Shown: piece after piece, positions 33,624-43,600 of the stretch
Position numbering within the stretch: position 1 is the first letter of the stretch
Layout of the letters: every line of letters begins with the position of its first letter
Assembly (NCBI RefSeq): GCF_001613145.1
Contig: NZ_BDBU01000016.1
Location: forward strand, 62,001 to 126,000
DNA: 64,000 nt
DNA from: Nocardia jejuensis NBRC 103114
GTDB taxonomy: Bacteria; Actinomycetota; Actinomycetes; Mycobacteriales; Mycobacteriaceae
Direction of reading: 5' to 3'
The notes under the pieces: model-generated
The model's input: the letters and a program-made list of their open reading frames with translations, nothing else
Database searches by the model: none
What the model was told of the DNA's origin: nothing
Position numbers and translations under genes: made by a program

Positions 33624-35147
33624 CTAACGGGTCGGAGTCGGGCCGTATTCCCCGGCCACGCGAGAGGGTTCCAGCGGGGGTGCGGCGACCGGGCAGTTCA
33701 CTCGGCACAGCGGTTCGGCGGATTCGGGTGCGGCGCGCAGGGCGTCGTCGCGGACGGTGAAGACCGTGAGAATCGCCGCGGCGACCATCAGCACGGTGCA
33801 GGAGATGATCGCCATGCGGAATCCGTGCTCGAAGTCGGCGGGATTGGTGTAGGCCGCACCCGTCAACCCCGCGAGCGGTGGAATCGCCGCCACCGCAAGG
33901 AGTCCGGCCGCGCGGGCCACCGCGTTGTTGACACCGCTGGCCACGCCCGCGTGCCGCTCGTCGGCGGTCGCCAGCACCGTGGCGGTCAGCGGCGCCACGG
34001 CCAGGGTCAGGCCCGCGCCGAAGATGATCGCGGCGGGAAGCACATCGGTGACATACGAGGTGTGCTCGCCGATGCGGGCCATCAGCAGCATGCCCGCGGC
34101 GGCCAGCAGCACACCGGCGGCGATCGGCCGACGCGGGCCCACCCGCTGCGCCAGGGCGCCCGCGCGCGCGGAGAACAACAGCATGAGCACGGTCACCGGC
34201 AGCATCGCCGCACCCGAGACGATCGGACTGAAACCGGCCACGACCTGCAGTGTCAGCACGAGCAGGAAGAAGACCACGCTCATCGCGCCGTACATCACGA
34301 AGGTGACGGCATTGATGGCCGTGAACTGCTTGGAGGCGAACACGTCCACCGGCAGCATGGCTCCCGGGCCGTCGGTGCGCGACGAGCGCCTGCGTTCGAT
34401 GACGACGAACCCCACACCCGCCGCGATGCCCACGACGGCGGCGGCAAGCACCAGCGCCCGGTTGGTGTCCTTCTCCGGAGCCATGGTGAGCGCGTACGTG
34501 ATTCCGGCCAGGCACAACGCCGCCAGCGCCGCGCCCAGCACGTCGAACTTGCCGTGCGCGTCCGGATCACGGGTCTCGGGAACGTGTTTCGCGGTCACCA
34601 GCACCACGACCACCGCGAGCGGGATGTTCAGCAGGAACACCCAGCGCCACCCGACCGCCTCCACGAGCCAGCCGCCCAGGAACGGTCCGAGAGCGCCGGC
34701 CACGCCGCCGAGGCCCGACCACGCGCCCACCGCACGCGCCCGGTCCTGCTGGGCGAACGACGCCTGGATGATCGCCAGCGATCCCGGCGTCAGCAGCGCG
34801 CCGCCGACGCCCTGCAGCGCTCGCGCCGCGATGAGCATCGAAATATCCTGTGCGGCACCGCACAACGCCGAGGCGATGGCGAACCACACGACGCCGATCA
34901 CGAACACCCGCCTGCGCCCGAACCGGTCGCCCAGCGACCCGCCGAGCAGGATCAACCCGGCCAGGGTCAGCGTGTAGGCGTTCACCGTCCACTGCAGGCC
35001 CGCCATGGAGGCCTCGAAATCGTCGCCGATGCGGGGTAGCGCGACGTTCACGACGGTCGAATCGAGCATGGCCATGCCCGATCCCAGGACGGTGGCCAGC
35101 AGAACCCAACGGCCGGGCGGCGACGACAGCCGGATGCTCGCGGTCAT
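33624..35147 (-). CDS. MFS drug exporter, EmrB/QacA (14-helix) type
   Basis: A protein of 507 residues from the ATG at 35147. It has the DHA2 signature LDSTVVNVALPRIG in helix 1, motif A LLGGSLGDRFGRRRVF, and GGVAGALGPFLGGWLVE (motif C, the antiporter motif). Fourteen hydrophobic segments are predicted. It is probably a proton-driven multidrug or metabolite exporter. Confidence 0.88.
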   Translation of the reverse strand: MTASIRLSSPPGRWVLLATVLGSGMAMLDSTVVNVALPRIGDDFEASMAGLQWTVNAYTLTLAGLILLGGSLGDRFGRRRVFVIGVVWFAIASALCGAAQDISMLIAARALQGVGGALLTPGSLAIIQASFAQQDRARAVGAWSGLGGVAGALGPFLGGWLVEAVGWRWVFLLNIPLAVVVVLVTAKHVPETRDPDAHGKFDVLGAALAALCLAGITYALTMAPEKDTNRALVLAAAVVGIAAGVGFVVIERRRSSRTDGPGAMLPVDVFASKQFTAINAVTFVMYGAMSVVFFLLVLTLQVVAGFSPIVSGAAMLPVTVLMLLFSARAGALAQRVGPRRPIAAGVLLAAAGMLLMARIGEHTSYVTDVLPAAIIFGAGLTLAVAPLTATVLATADERHAGVASGVNNAVARAAGLLAVAAIPPLAGLTGAAYTNPADFEHGFRMAIISCTVLMVAAAILTVFTVRDDALRAAPESAEPLCRVNCPVAAPPLEPSRVAGEYGPTPTR

Positions 35148-35323
35148 GAGGTCACCGTAGACGGCGCGACCCACCCGCGCCGGTCGATCCGAGCCCGGGC
35201 GAGCCGGGCGATCGCGACGTGAAGGCGGTTGCTGATCCCGGTATCGCCGCTCGCGATCGGCGGCGGCATGTGGACTCCCATGCGCGCCGCGAGCGGCCGA
35301 CAGCAGGTCAGTAGGCTGTACCC

Positions 35324-36592
35324 ATGACTGCAGGAACTGCCACCGAACTGGACGCTGTCCGCGACGTGGTGCACGAGGCGGCGCGCCGGGCCCGGGTCGC
35401 ATCGCGCACGCTGGCTCAGCTCACCACCGCGGAGAAGGACGCCGCACTGCACGCCGCCGCGGACGCACTGCTCGCCGCGAAGGATCGCGTCCTCGCCGCC
35501 AATGCCGAGGACATTCTCGCCGCCGCCTCCGGTGGCACCGCGGACGCGCAGCTCGATCGGCTCCGGCTGACCGAGGCGCGAGTCGAGGGCATCGCCTCCG
35601 GCCTGCGTCAGGTGGCCGGACTGCCCGATCCCGTCGGTGTCGTCGTGCGCGGTTCCACGCTGCCGAACGGCCTCGAGACGCGTCAGGTGCGGGTGCCGCT
35701 CGGGGTGGTGGGCATGGTGTACGAGGCGCGGCCGAACGTCACCGTCGACGCCTTCGGGCTCACGCTCAAATCCGGCAACGCCGCCCTGCTGCGCGGTTCC
35801 TCCTCCGCCGTGCACTCGAATGCCGCTCTGGTCGAGGTGTTGCGCGAAGCGCTTGCCGCACAGGGGATTCCGCAGGACGCCGTGCAGTTGCTCCCGGCCG
35901 AGGACCGCTCCAGCGTCACCCACCTGATCCAGGCGCGCGGCCTGGTGGACGTGGTCATCCCGCGCGGCGGCGCGGGCCTGATCAATGCCGTGGTGCGCGA
36001 TGCGACGGTGCCCACCATCGAGACCGGGACCGGCAACTGCCACGTCTACGTGCACGCCGACGCGGACCTCGACATGGCCGAGAGCATCCTGATCAATGCC
36101 AAGACCCGTCGCCCGAGCGTGTGCAACACCGCCGAGACGGTGCTGATCGACGAGGCCATCGCCGAGGCCGCCGTGCCGCGGCTGATCAAGGCGCTCGAGG
36201 ACAACGGCGTCACCGTCCACGGCGATCTGCCGGGTCTGGTACCCGCGACCGACACCGACTGGGCCGATGAATACCTGTCCCTGGACATCGCGCTGGCCGT
36301 GGTCCCGGGCCTGGACGCCGCCATCGACCACATCAACCGGTGGGGCACCGGGCACACCGAGGCCATCGTGACCGCCGATCTGCGCTCGGCGCGCGCGTTC
36401 ACCAGCCGGGTCGACGCCGCGGCCGTCATGGTCAACGCCTCCACCGCGTTCACCGACGGTGAGCAGTTCGGGTTCGGGGCCGAGATCGGCATCTCCACCC
36501 AGAAGTTGCACGCGCGCGGCCCGATGGGCCTGCCCGAGCTGACCTCCACCAAATGGATCGTGTGGGGCGACGGCCAGATCCGGCCCGTGTAG
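35324..36592 (+). CDS. proA: Gamma-glutamyl phosphate reductase (proline synthesis)
   Basis: A protein of 422 residues and full length for ProA. The aldehyde-dehydrogenase fold has the catalytic Cys in [13 protein letters not shown] and the ProA segment [20 protein letters not shown] near residues 128-147. It converts gamma-glutamyl phosphate to glutamate semialdehyde using NADPH. proB is not adjacent. Confidence 0.96.
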   Translation: MTAGTATELDAVRDVVHEAARRARVASRTLAQLTTAEKDAALHAAADALLAAKDRVLAANAEDILAAASGGTADAQLDRLRLTEARVEGIASGLRQVAGLPDPVGVVVRGSTLPNGLETRQVRVPLGVVGMVYEARPNVTVDAFGLTLKSGNAALLRGSSSAVHSNAALVEVLREALAAQGIPQDAVQLLPAEDRSSVTHLIQARGLVDVVIPRGGAGLINAVVRDATVPTIETGTGNCHVYVHADADLDMAESILINAKTRRPSVCNTAETVLIDEAIAEAAVPRLIKALEDNGVTVHGDLPGLVPATDTDWADEYLSLDIALAVVPGLDAAIDHINRWGTGHTEAIVTADLRSARAFTSRVDAAAVMVNASTAFTDGEQFGFGAEIGISTQKLHARGPMGLPELTSTKWIVWGDGQIRPV

Positions 36593-36598
36593 GACAAA

Positions 36599-36627
36599 CC
36601 GGGCACCGGTCGCAGGCCGGTACCCGG
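36599..36627. terminator. Hairpin after proA
   Basis: CCGGGCACCGG pairs with CCGGTACCCGG (one mismatch) around a 7-nt loop, 6 bp after the proA stop. It is likely a terminator before the MoxR operon. Confidence 0.65.
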
Positions 36628-36706
36628 GCATCGGCACAATGCGAAGGTAGGCACAGTGGAGTGCGGGAGCCGACGGCCCCCGCATCCCGAAGGAAGGACA
36701 GCACCA

Positions 36707-37591
36707 GTGGCTCCTCAGAACGCACCCGTACAGGAGCCGATCTTCGCGTCGGTCGACGATGTGATCGAGCGTCTATCCCGCACCGGCTACCTGGCCGACA
36801 AGGCCACCGCCACTTCGGTTTTCCTTGCGGACCGGCTCGGTAAGCCGCTGCTCATCGAGGGCCCTGCCGGTGTCGGCAAGACCGAGCTGTCCAAGGCGGT
36901 GGCCGAGGTCGCGGGCGCGGAGCTGGTGCGCCTGCAGTGCTACGAGGGCGTCGACGAGGCCCGCGCGCTGTACGAGTGGAATCACGCCAAGCAGATCCTG
37001 CGCATCCAGGCGTCGTCGGAAAACGATTGGGCCGAGACCAAAGCCGACGTCTTCACCGAGGAGTTCCTGCTCGAGCGCCCGCTGCTGACCGCCATCCGGC
37101 GTTCGGAGCCGACCGTGCTGCTCATCGACGAGACCGACAAGGCCGACGTCGAGATCGAGGGCCTGCTGCTCGAGATCCTGAGCGACTTCTCGGTCACCGT
37201 GCCGGAGCTCGGGACCATCGCCGCGGTGCGCAAGCCGTTCGTGGTGCTGACCTCCAACGCCACCCGCGAACTGTCCGAAGCGCTCAAGCGCCGCTGCCTC
37301 TACCTGCACATCGACTTCCCCGACGAGGAGCTCGAGCGTCGCATCCTGGCCAGCCGGGTGCCCGAGCTCAAGCCCGCCGTGGCCGCCCAATTGGTGCGGA
37401 TCGTGCACGTGCTGCGCGGTATGCAGCTCAAGAAGCTGCCCTCGGTCGCGGAATCCATCGACTGGGCGCGCACGCTGCTCGCGCTGGGCGCCAAGGACAT
37501 CGACGACAAGACCGTGCGCGCCACGCTCGGTGTGGTGCTCAAGCATCAGGCCGACCACGTGCGCGCACTGTCCGAGTTGAAGCTGGCCTGA
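36707..37591 (+). CDS. MoxR-family AAA+ ATPase
   Basis: A protein of 294 residues from the GTG at 36707, preceded by AAGGAAGGA. Walker A GPAGVGKTEL (about residues 49-58), Walker B VLLIDETDKAD and sensor TSNATRELSEA are clear. MoxR ATPases act with VWA-domain proteins to mature or activate metalloenzymes or complexes. The VWA gene starts 1 bp after its stop. Confidence 0.92.
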   Translation: MAPQNAPVQEPIFASVDDVIERLSRTGYLADKATATSVFLADRLGKPLLIEGPAGVGKTELSKAVAEVAGAELVRLQCYEGVDEARALYEWNHAKQILRIQASSENDWAETKADVFTEEFLLERPLLTAIRRSEPTVLLIDETDKADVEIEGLLLEILSDFSVTVPELGTIAAVRKPFVVLTSNATRELSEALKRRCLYLHIDFPDEELERRILASRVPELKPAVAAQLVRIVHVLRGMQLKKLPSVAESIDWARTLLALGAKDIDDKTVRATLGVVLKHQADHVRALSELKLA

Positions 37592-37592
37592 C

Positions 37593-39119
37593 ATGGCCGG
37601 GGCACCGAACGCAGGGGCGCCGAACGCAGGGGCGCCCAACAACGCGCGCGGCCTGGTCTCGGCCGCGGTGCGGGCGGTGACGGGCACGCCCGCCGCCCGC
37701 AAACCCGCGCCGGTGCCCGGGCCGACGGCCGAGCACGGCATTCCCGGACACCTGGTCGGCTTCGTGGAAGCCTTGCGCGCCAGGGGAATTCCCGTCGGCC
37801 CGTCCGAAACGGTGGATGCCGGGCAGGTGCTCACCGTGCTGGACCTGATGGACCGCGAGGCCGTGCGCGAGGGCCTGGCGTGCGCGCTGCTGCGCCGCAC
37901 CACCCAGCGCAGCACCTTCGACGGCATGTTCGACCTGTGGTTCCCGGCCGCGCTCGGCGCGCGCAGCGGCGCGCAGGAGATCGAGATCCCGTATCGCCCC
38001 GACGGCGGCGTGGACATCATCGAACTGCGAAAGATGCTGGCGGAGCTGCTGATGCAGGATCCGTCGCCCGAGCAGGCGCAGCAGTTGCAGGCGCTCGCCG
38101 CGCAGATGGTCGAGCAGATGGGCCAGTACCAGGCCGCGGGCGGACCGTCCTTCTCCGCGTACCAGGCGCTGAAGGACCTGCAGCCGGAGATCCTGGTCAG
38201 CAAGATCCTCGCCGGTCTCGCCAAGGGCATGGACGATTCGGGCTTCGACGACGAGATCGGCAGGCGCACCGCCCGCCAGCGCATCAAATCCTTCCGGGGC
38301 ACGGTCGAAGCCGAGACGCGTCGTCGCGTCGCCGAACGCATCGGCCGCGAACGGGTGGCCACCTACGGCGTGGCCCGCCAGGCCGAGGACGCCGATTTCC
38401 TGCGCATCTCGCAGAACGAGCTCGACGAACTGCGCCGCAGCAGCCAGCGCCTGGCCCGAGTCCTGGCCTCCCGCTTGGCCGCTCGCCGTCGTCGCTCCCG
38501 GCGCGGTGAGATCGATCTGCGCAAGACCATGCGCAAGTCCATGTCCACCGGCGGCGTCCCGGTCAACCTGGTCACCCGCAAGCCTCGACCCGGCCGCCCG
38601 GATCTCGTTCTGCTGTGCGATATCTCGGGTTCGGTGGCGGGCTTCTCCAGCTTCACCATGCTCATGGTGAACGCCCTGCGCGAACAGTTCTCCCGCGTGC
38701 GCATCTTCGCCTTCGTCGATCAATCCGACGAGGTGACCCAGCTCTTCGACTCCTCGACCCCGCTGGACCAGATCACCCGCCGCATCTTCACCGAGTCCAA
38801 AGTCGTTGGCATCGAAGGCCATTCCGACTACGGCTCGGCGCTGGAAGGCTTCGCCGAGAACTGGCCCGACGCCGTCACCAGCCGCACCTCCCTGCTGATC
38901 CTCGGCGATGCCCGCACCAACTACCGCGACCCCGCCCTGGCCACCCTCCGCGGCCTGGTCGCCACCGCCAAACACGCCTACTGGCTCAACCCCGAAGCTG
39001 AAAAGCAATGGGGCACAGGCGACTCCGCCGCCAAGAAGTACGCCGAAATCATCGAGATGCACGAATGTCGCTCGGCCCGCCAGCTCACCACCGTGGTCGG
39101 CCGCCTACTCCCAGTCTGA
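37593..39119 (+). CDS. VWA-domain protein, CoxE type, partner of MoxR
   Basis: A protein of 508 residues. The C-terminal VWA domain has the metal-ion-dependent adhesion site LLCDISGSVAGFSS (DxSxS). The N-terminus is a short Ala/Gly/Pro/Asn repeat. Immediately downstream of the MoxR gene, this is a CoxD/CoxE-like pair, expected to assist maturation of a molybdenum or other enzyme; no such client is in the window. Confidence 0.9.
   Translation: MAGAPNAGAPNAGAPNNARGLVSAAVRAVTGTPAARKPAPVPGPTAEHGIPGHLVGFVEALRARGIPVGPSETVDAGQVLTVLDLMDREAVREGLACALLRRTTQRSTFDGMFDLWFPAALGARSGAQEIEIPYRPDGGVDIIELRKMLAELLMQDPSPEQAQQLQALAAQMVEQMGQYQAAGGPSFSAYQALKDLQPEILVSKILAGLAKGMDDSGFDDEIGRRTARQRIKSFRGTVEAETRRRVAERIGRERVATYGVARQAEDADFLRISQNELDELRRSSQRLARVLASRLAARRRRSRRGEIDLRKTMRKSMSTGGVPVNLVTRKPRPGRPDLVLLCDISGSVAGFSSFTMLMVNALREQFSRVRIFAFVDQSDEVTQLFDSSTPLDQITRRIFTESKVVGIEGHSDYGSALEGFAENWPDAVTSRTSLLILGDARTNYRDPALATLRGLVATAKHAYWLNPEAEKQWGTGDSAAKKYAEIIEMHECRSARQLTTVVGRLLPV
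37599..37643 (+). repeat. Three tandem 15-bp copies at the start of the VWA gene
   Basis: Units at 37599-37613, 37614-37628 and 37629-37643 follow GGGGCGCCGAACGCA and give the N-terminal repeat GAPNAGAPNAGAPN. In frame, so it only changes the leader length. Confidence 0.8.
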
Positions 39120-39128
39120 GGACCCCCA

Positions 39129-39467
39129 TTGGACGACGACCTCCTCGCCTACTGCCTCGCCAAACCCGGTGCCTGGCAGGACGAACCCTGGGAAGGCGAC
39201 GTGGTCGCCAAGGTCGCCGACAAGATCTTCGCCTTCCTCGGCGACACCACCACCTCCATCGGGCTCAAATGCGGCCGAACCCGCGAGGAAGCCGACGAGC
39301 TCGTCCACGCCTACCCCACCGACGTGACCCCCTCCTCCTACATAGGCCGCTACGGCTGGAACACCATCACCCTCGGCGGCAAGATCCCCGAAGACGAACT
39401 CCTCGAACTCATAGACCACTCCTACGAAGCCGTAGTCAGCAAACTTCCCAGATCTAAACGACCCTAG
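39129..39467 (+). CDS. MmcQ/YjbR-family small protein
   Basis: A protein of 112 residues from a TTG start just after the VWA gene. It has the family pattern (LAKPGAWQDEPWEGDVVAKV, SYIGRYGWNTITL). The function is unknown. Located 9 bp after the VWA stop, it is probably part of that operon. Confidence 0.8.
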   Translation: MDDDLLAYCLAKPGAWQDEPWEGDVVAKVADKIFAFLGDTTTSIGLKCGRTREEADELVHAYPTDVTPSSYIGRYGWNTITLGGKIPEDELLELIDHSYEAVVSKLPRSKRP

Positions 39468-39626
39468 GTGTGATCAGCTGTAGCTCGTCATGAGAGAGCC
39501 TCTCGACGGGCGTCGCTATCTGTCGGCGAGCCTCGTCCGCGCGGCCGCCACTCATCGACACCGCTAAGCTGGCATCCGATCGTTCGGAAAGGGAACGGTC
39601 GAGGTGAACACGGGGAGGTTCCTTTC

Positions 39627-40028
39627 ATGATCGACCTGGGGCCGGGAATCGCAGTGCTACGCGCGGAGATCGACGCGTTCTACGCCGGTTTCGGAAATCC
39701 GCCCGCGCTCCGTGACGCATTCGACGCGGCTGTTCTGCTCGTGCCGCTCGCCCCGGGTTCGCGCATCATGACCTCCTCCTACGGCGGAGTCGACTGGATC
39801 TGTACTTTCACCCGGGTCGAGGAGTACGCGCACTGGCTGTCCGAACGTGGTGAACTGGACCCGCAGCGCGAGTACCCGTACCGCACTGTGAGCGGATCGC
39901 GGTTATCCGAATACGCGGCCGGATGCGCGGAACCGACGGGGGTGACGGTGGATATCACGGGAGCGGCACCGATGGCGTTCCCGCCGAATGTGACCGATGA
40001 GCAGATTTCGCAGGAGCAGGGGGTGTAG
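39627..40028 (+). CDS. SseB-like protein at the head of the toxin locus
   Basis: A protein of 133 residues. The segment LLVPLAPGSRIMTSSYGGVD, followed by ICTFTRVEEYAHWL, resembles the SseB N-terminal domain found in actinobacterial proteins near type VII or Rhs toxins. Its stop is 2 bp before the next gene, so it is part of the toxin operon. Chaperone or adaptor function is inferred from location. Confidence 0.6.
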   Translation: MIDLGPGIAVLRAEIDAFYAGFGNPPALRDAFDAAVLLVPLAPGSRIMTSSYGGVDWICTFTRVEEYAHWLSERGELDPQREYPYRTVSGSRLSEYAAGCAEPTGVTVDITGAAPMAFPPNVTDEQISQEQGV

Positions 40029-40030
40029 TC

Positions 40031-40666
40031 GTGGCGGAGCAGTTGAACGTCGCGCCGGAGGTACTGGTGCAGGCCGCCCAGGGGATCACCGCGGTCATCG
40101 GCGAGTTGTCGGATCTGGGAGTCAAGGAGACGGCGTCGTCCGGCCGTGGCTTCTCGCTGCTGACCCTGACTCCGCTGGAAGCCGGTAAAGAGGCGGTGCA
40201 GAAGGGCTTCGAGGAGTTCACCAGCCGCTGGTCGTGGGGTGTGCGGTCCCTGGTGCAGGCAGGCAACTCGATTGCCGAGACGCTCGGTCTGGCCGCCGGG
40301 CGCTATTACATGATGGAGCAGCAGTCGTCGGACACCTTCAAGCAGATGTACACCCATCTGCTCGGCAATCCGCACCTGTCCAGCGATCAGATCAAGGAAC
40401 GGACGTGGGGTGAGACCCTCGCGGACAACCCCGTCAACCAGATGATCAACTCCGATTACTCCCAATCGTCGTTCGATCAGGCCGTCGAGAAGATGGACAA
40501 GAACTGGGATGTGGTGCAGGCCGTCGGACCGCAGGCTCTCGCCAATGCCAACGTCCTGTCGAACCCCGCCAGTCTGCTGGTGCCGTCCGACGGCGGGCTC
40601 CCGAAGGCGGGCTGGGACACCGACGGGGCCGAACAGGCCGCAGCCATCCTGGACCCCGAAGGCTGA
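40031..40666 (+). CDS. EspC/WXG-like protein, candidate type VII secretion partner
   Basis: A protein of 211 residues from a GTG start. N-terminal helical region resembles EspC/DUF2580-type ESX-associated proteins. It has a WSWG turn (residues 67-70) and a YxxxE motif (Tyr92 to Glu96), the general type VII secretion signal. A C-terminal tail follows. It lies 3 bp before the Rhs gene. It probably travels with, or helps export, the toxin. No ESX core genes are in the window. Confidence 0.6.
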   Translation: MAEQLNVAPEVLVQAAQGITAVIGELSDLGVKETASSGRGFSLLTLTPLEAGKEAVQKGFEEFTSRWSWGVRSLVQAGNSIAETLGLAAGRYYMMEQQSSDTFKQMYTHLLGNPHLSSDQIKERTWGETLADNPVNQMINSDYSQSSFDQAVEKMDKNWDVVQAVGPQALANANVLSNPASLLVPSDGGLPKAGWDTDGAEQAAAILDPEG

Positions 40667-40669
40667 TCG

Positions 40670-43600
40670 TTGGGGATCTGGGATGGTATCGACAATCTCG
40701 TCGACATCATCGATCACAGCTGGGACGAGGGTGTCGAGAAGGTCGGCGAACTGACTGACAAGGCATTGGACGCCGCCTCCGCCGTCGCCGACAAAGTGGG
40801 TGCGGACGGGGTGGGGGAGTGGCTGGACGACCTGGGTGACCAGATCGTTTCCGCCACCGGCGGTGAGGTCGTAGAGCGCGAACTCGGGCAGAGCGAGGAC
40901 CCGAAGGAGTTGATCCGCGGCGAACCCTCGGAGATCGACTCGGTGGTGCAGACCCTGCGCGAGATGGCCACCGCGATCTCCTCGACCGGTGACGCACTGC
41001 GCACGATCGACGCGGCCGACTGGACCGGCGAAGGCGCTGACGGATTCAACGCCGTCTACGACAAACAGCCGAAACTGTGGTGGGACAGTGCCGAATCGTT
41101 CACCACCGCCGCGACCGAATTGGACGGCTGGTCTCATGCGGTCGTCGCGGCGCAGGCCAGTGCGGCAGATGCGATCGCCGAGTACAAGCGGGCGGTCGCC
41201 GAGGCGCGCAGCAAGACAGCGTGGTGGAAGTCTCTGTCCGGGGACCAGCAGAAGCAACACGGACCGCTGGCCGACACCTGGACGCCGATCCGCGACAACG
41301 CCCGCCAGATCCTGCACGACGCGCGCGAACGCCGCGACACCGCCGCATCCCAAGCCGCCGCCAAGATCGCCGAGGCCACCGGTCGCGCGCCCACTGAGCC
41401 CCCGTTCACCTCGAAACTGCTGGCCGACGCCACCGATCTGATGGATATCGGTGAGGCGGCGAAGAACAGCTTCGGGTCCGGTCTGCTCACCGGCTTGACG
41501 AGCATGGTGCAGTTCATCCGCTCGGTGAACCCCGGCGACACCTACAACGTCACTCATCCGGCCCAATACCTTTCGGCCATGAGCGATCTCGGCACCGGAT
41601 TGGTGGTCGCGGTCTCGGACCCGAAGGCGATGGTCGACGCGTTCGCGAACGACGCGCGCACCAATCCGTTCGAGTTCGCGGGCCAGCTCACCGGTGATGT
41701 GCTGATCAGTGTCGCCACCGGCGGCGCGGGGAGTGCGAAGCCGGTCGTCTCGGCACTCGACAAGGTCGGCGACGCGACGCGGCGGGTCACTCGCTTGGCC
41801 GATGACGTCCCCACCCACGGCTTGCCGGATGTCGGTAGTCCGCACGCGCCCAAAATGGATTCTCTCGCACCGAATCCGAAGCCCGACAGCCCGCACGCCG
41901 GCGTCCCCGAGAACGCCGGTCCGGGACCACACTCCTCGATCGACGCGGCGGCGCGTCCTGACAGTCCCGCCGCGCGGCCCGAAACCCCCTCCCGCGCCGA
42001 GGCTCCCGAGCACGCCCAAGCCCCCGAACCGGCCGCCAAGCCAGATTCCCCGGACTCCTCGCCGCCGGCACACGACAGCCCCGAACCCTCTGTCCACCAG
42101 TCCGATTCGCCGGATGCGATACACAACGTCGATCAGTCGCCACACGAGGCGCCGACGCGCTCCGATGGGCCGGAGTCGCAGCCGCACAACGAATCTCCCG
42201 CCCGGCCCGAGAGTGAGACCCCTCCGCGCTCCGATGTGCCCGAGACCCCGCCGCGGTCGGAGACCCCGGAGATCCCACCCCGTTCCGAGATTTCGCCGCG
42301 TTCGGATAGCCCGGAGGCGGGGCCACACGCCGATGCGCCCGAGCGTGCGGCTACACCCGAAACCCGTTCCGACGCGGGATCGCCCGAAGCACCCGACTCT
42401 CGATCGGCTCCGGAGAACCGAAGTCCGGAGCCGGGAACCCGCTCGCCCGAACCGGATTCACCGCAGTCCCGCCCGCACGACGATCCGAACACAGCCGGTC
42501 CACACGCGGACTCGGCCGGGCACGAGGCTCCGGCCACCCGCGCTACCTCGGAGCCCGATTCGGCAGCGCCGCACTCGGACTCCCCGAACACGCACCGCGA
42601 CGCCGAAACCCCGTCCCAGCGGGCGAACACCGATCCGGCCCAGAATGGTTCGACCACACCGTCATCCGTGCACGCCGGTGATACCGCCAGGCCGAACCCC
42701 GCCCAGCGCGCGCCCGAGGCTCCCTCCGCCCGTGCACCCGAATCCAACGCTCCGCGAACCTCCGACCCCGCGAATTCCCGCGCTCCCGGCCGCGATTCGG
42801 AGGGCGGCCGCCCCAATCACGATTCTCCGGAACGTCCCGCCCGAAACCCTGAAGACCACGATCCGAACTCCGGCCGTCCCCACGAGTCGGACCCCGATGC
42901 CGCCAAGCCCCACGAACCGGACAACCGCTCGGGTTCTCCCGAACGGGACCATGCCGACGGTGACGGCCAGCGGACACCCGACGACACTCGCGCCCGCCCG
43001 AACCCCGACGAGAATTCCCCCGACTGGTCAGGCGATTCCCGATCTCCGTCGGACCACGATCATTCCGGTGGCGACCGACATTCGCCGGGGCGCGATCATT
43101 CCGATGGCGACCAGCGTTCGCCGGATCGCGATCATTCGAATGGTGATCGACCCTCGCCCGATCGGGACCACGCCGACGGCGACGAGCACTCCCCGAACCG
43201 GGCCGACGACCCGCAGCACACACGAGCACCCGAGGACGATGCACCGAACGGGTCCGACCACGAACCGGGCGGCGAGACCGACAAGCCGGAACACTCGCCG
43301 GACGATCCGGACGCCGCGAGCCGTGCACACGATGACAGCGGGGCGCATGATTCCGTGGCCGATGACGGGGCGAGGTCAGACCGGGAACCGGACGAGGTCA
43401 AGGTATGCCGAGATCCTGTGGACGTGGCGACCGGCGAATTCCTACTCCCCGAAACCGATCTGAGCCTGCCCGGTGTGCTGGGGTTGGTGCTGAAACGCCG
43501 CCACCGCTCCGACTATCGATTCGGTCGGTGGTTCGGTCCTTCCTGGTCCGCCACCCTCGATATGCGCGTTGTGGTCAGCGAACAGGGCGTGACCCTGATC

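Noticed and set aside
39779..42328. 849-codon minus-strand frame across the toxin N-terminus
   Set aside because: Gly/Arg-rich shadow of the Rhs toxin and its upstream partner; no start signal or domain.
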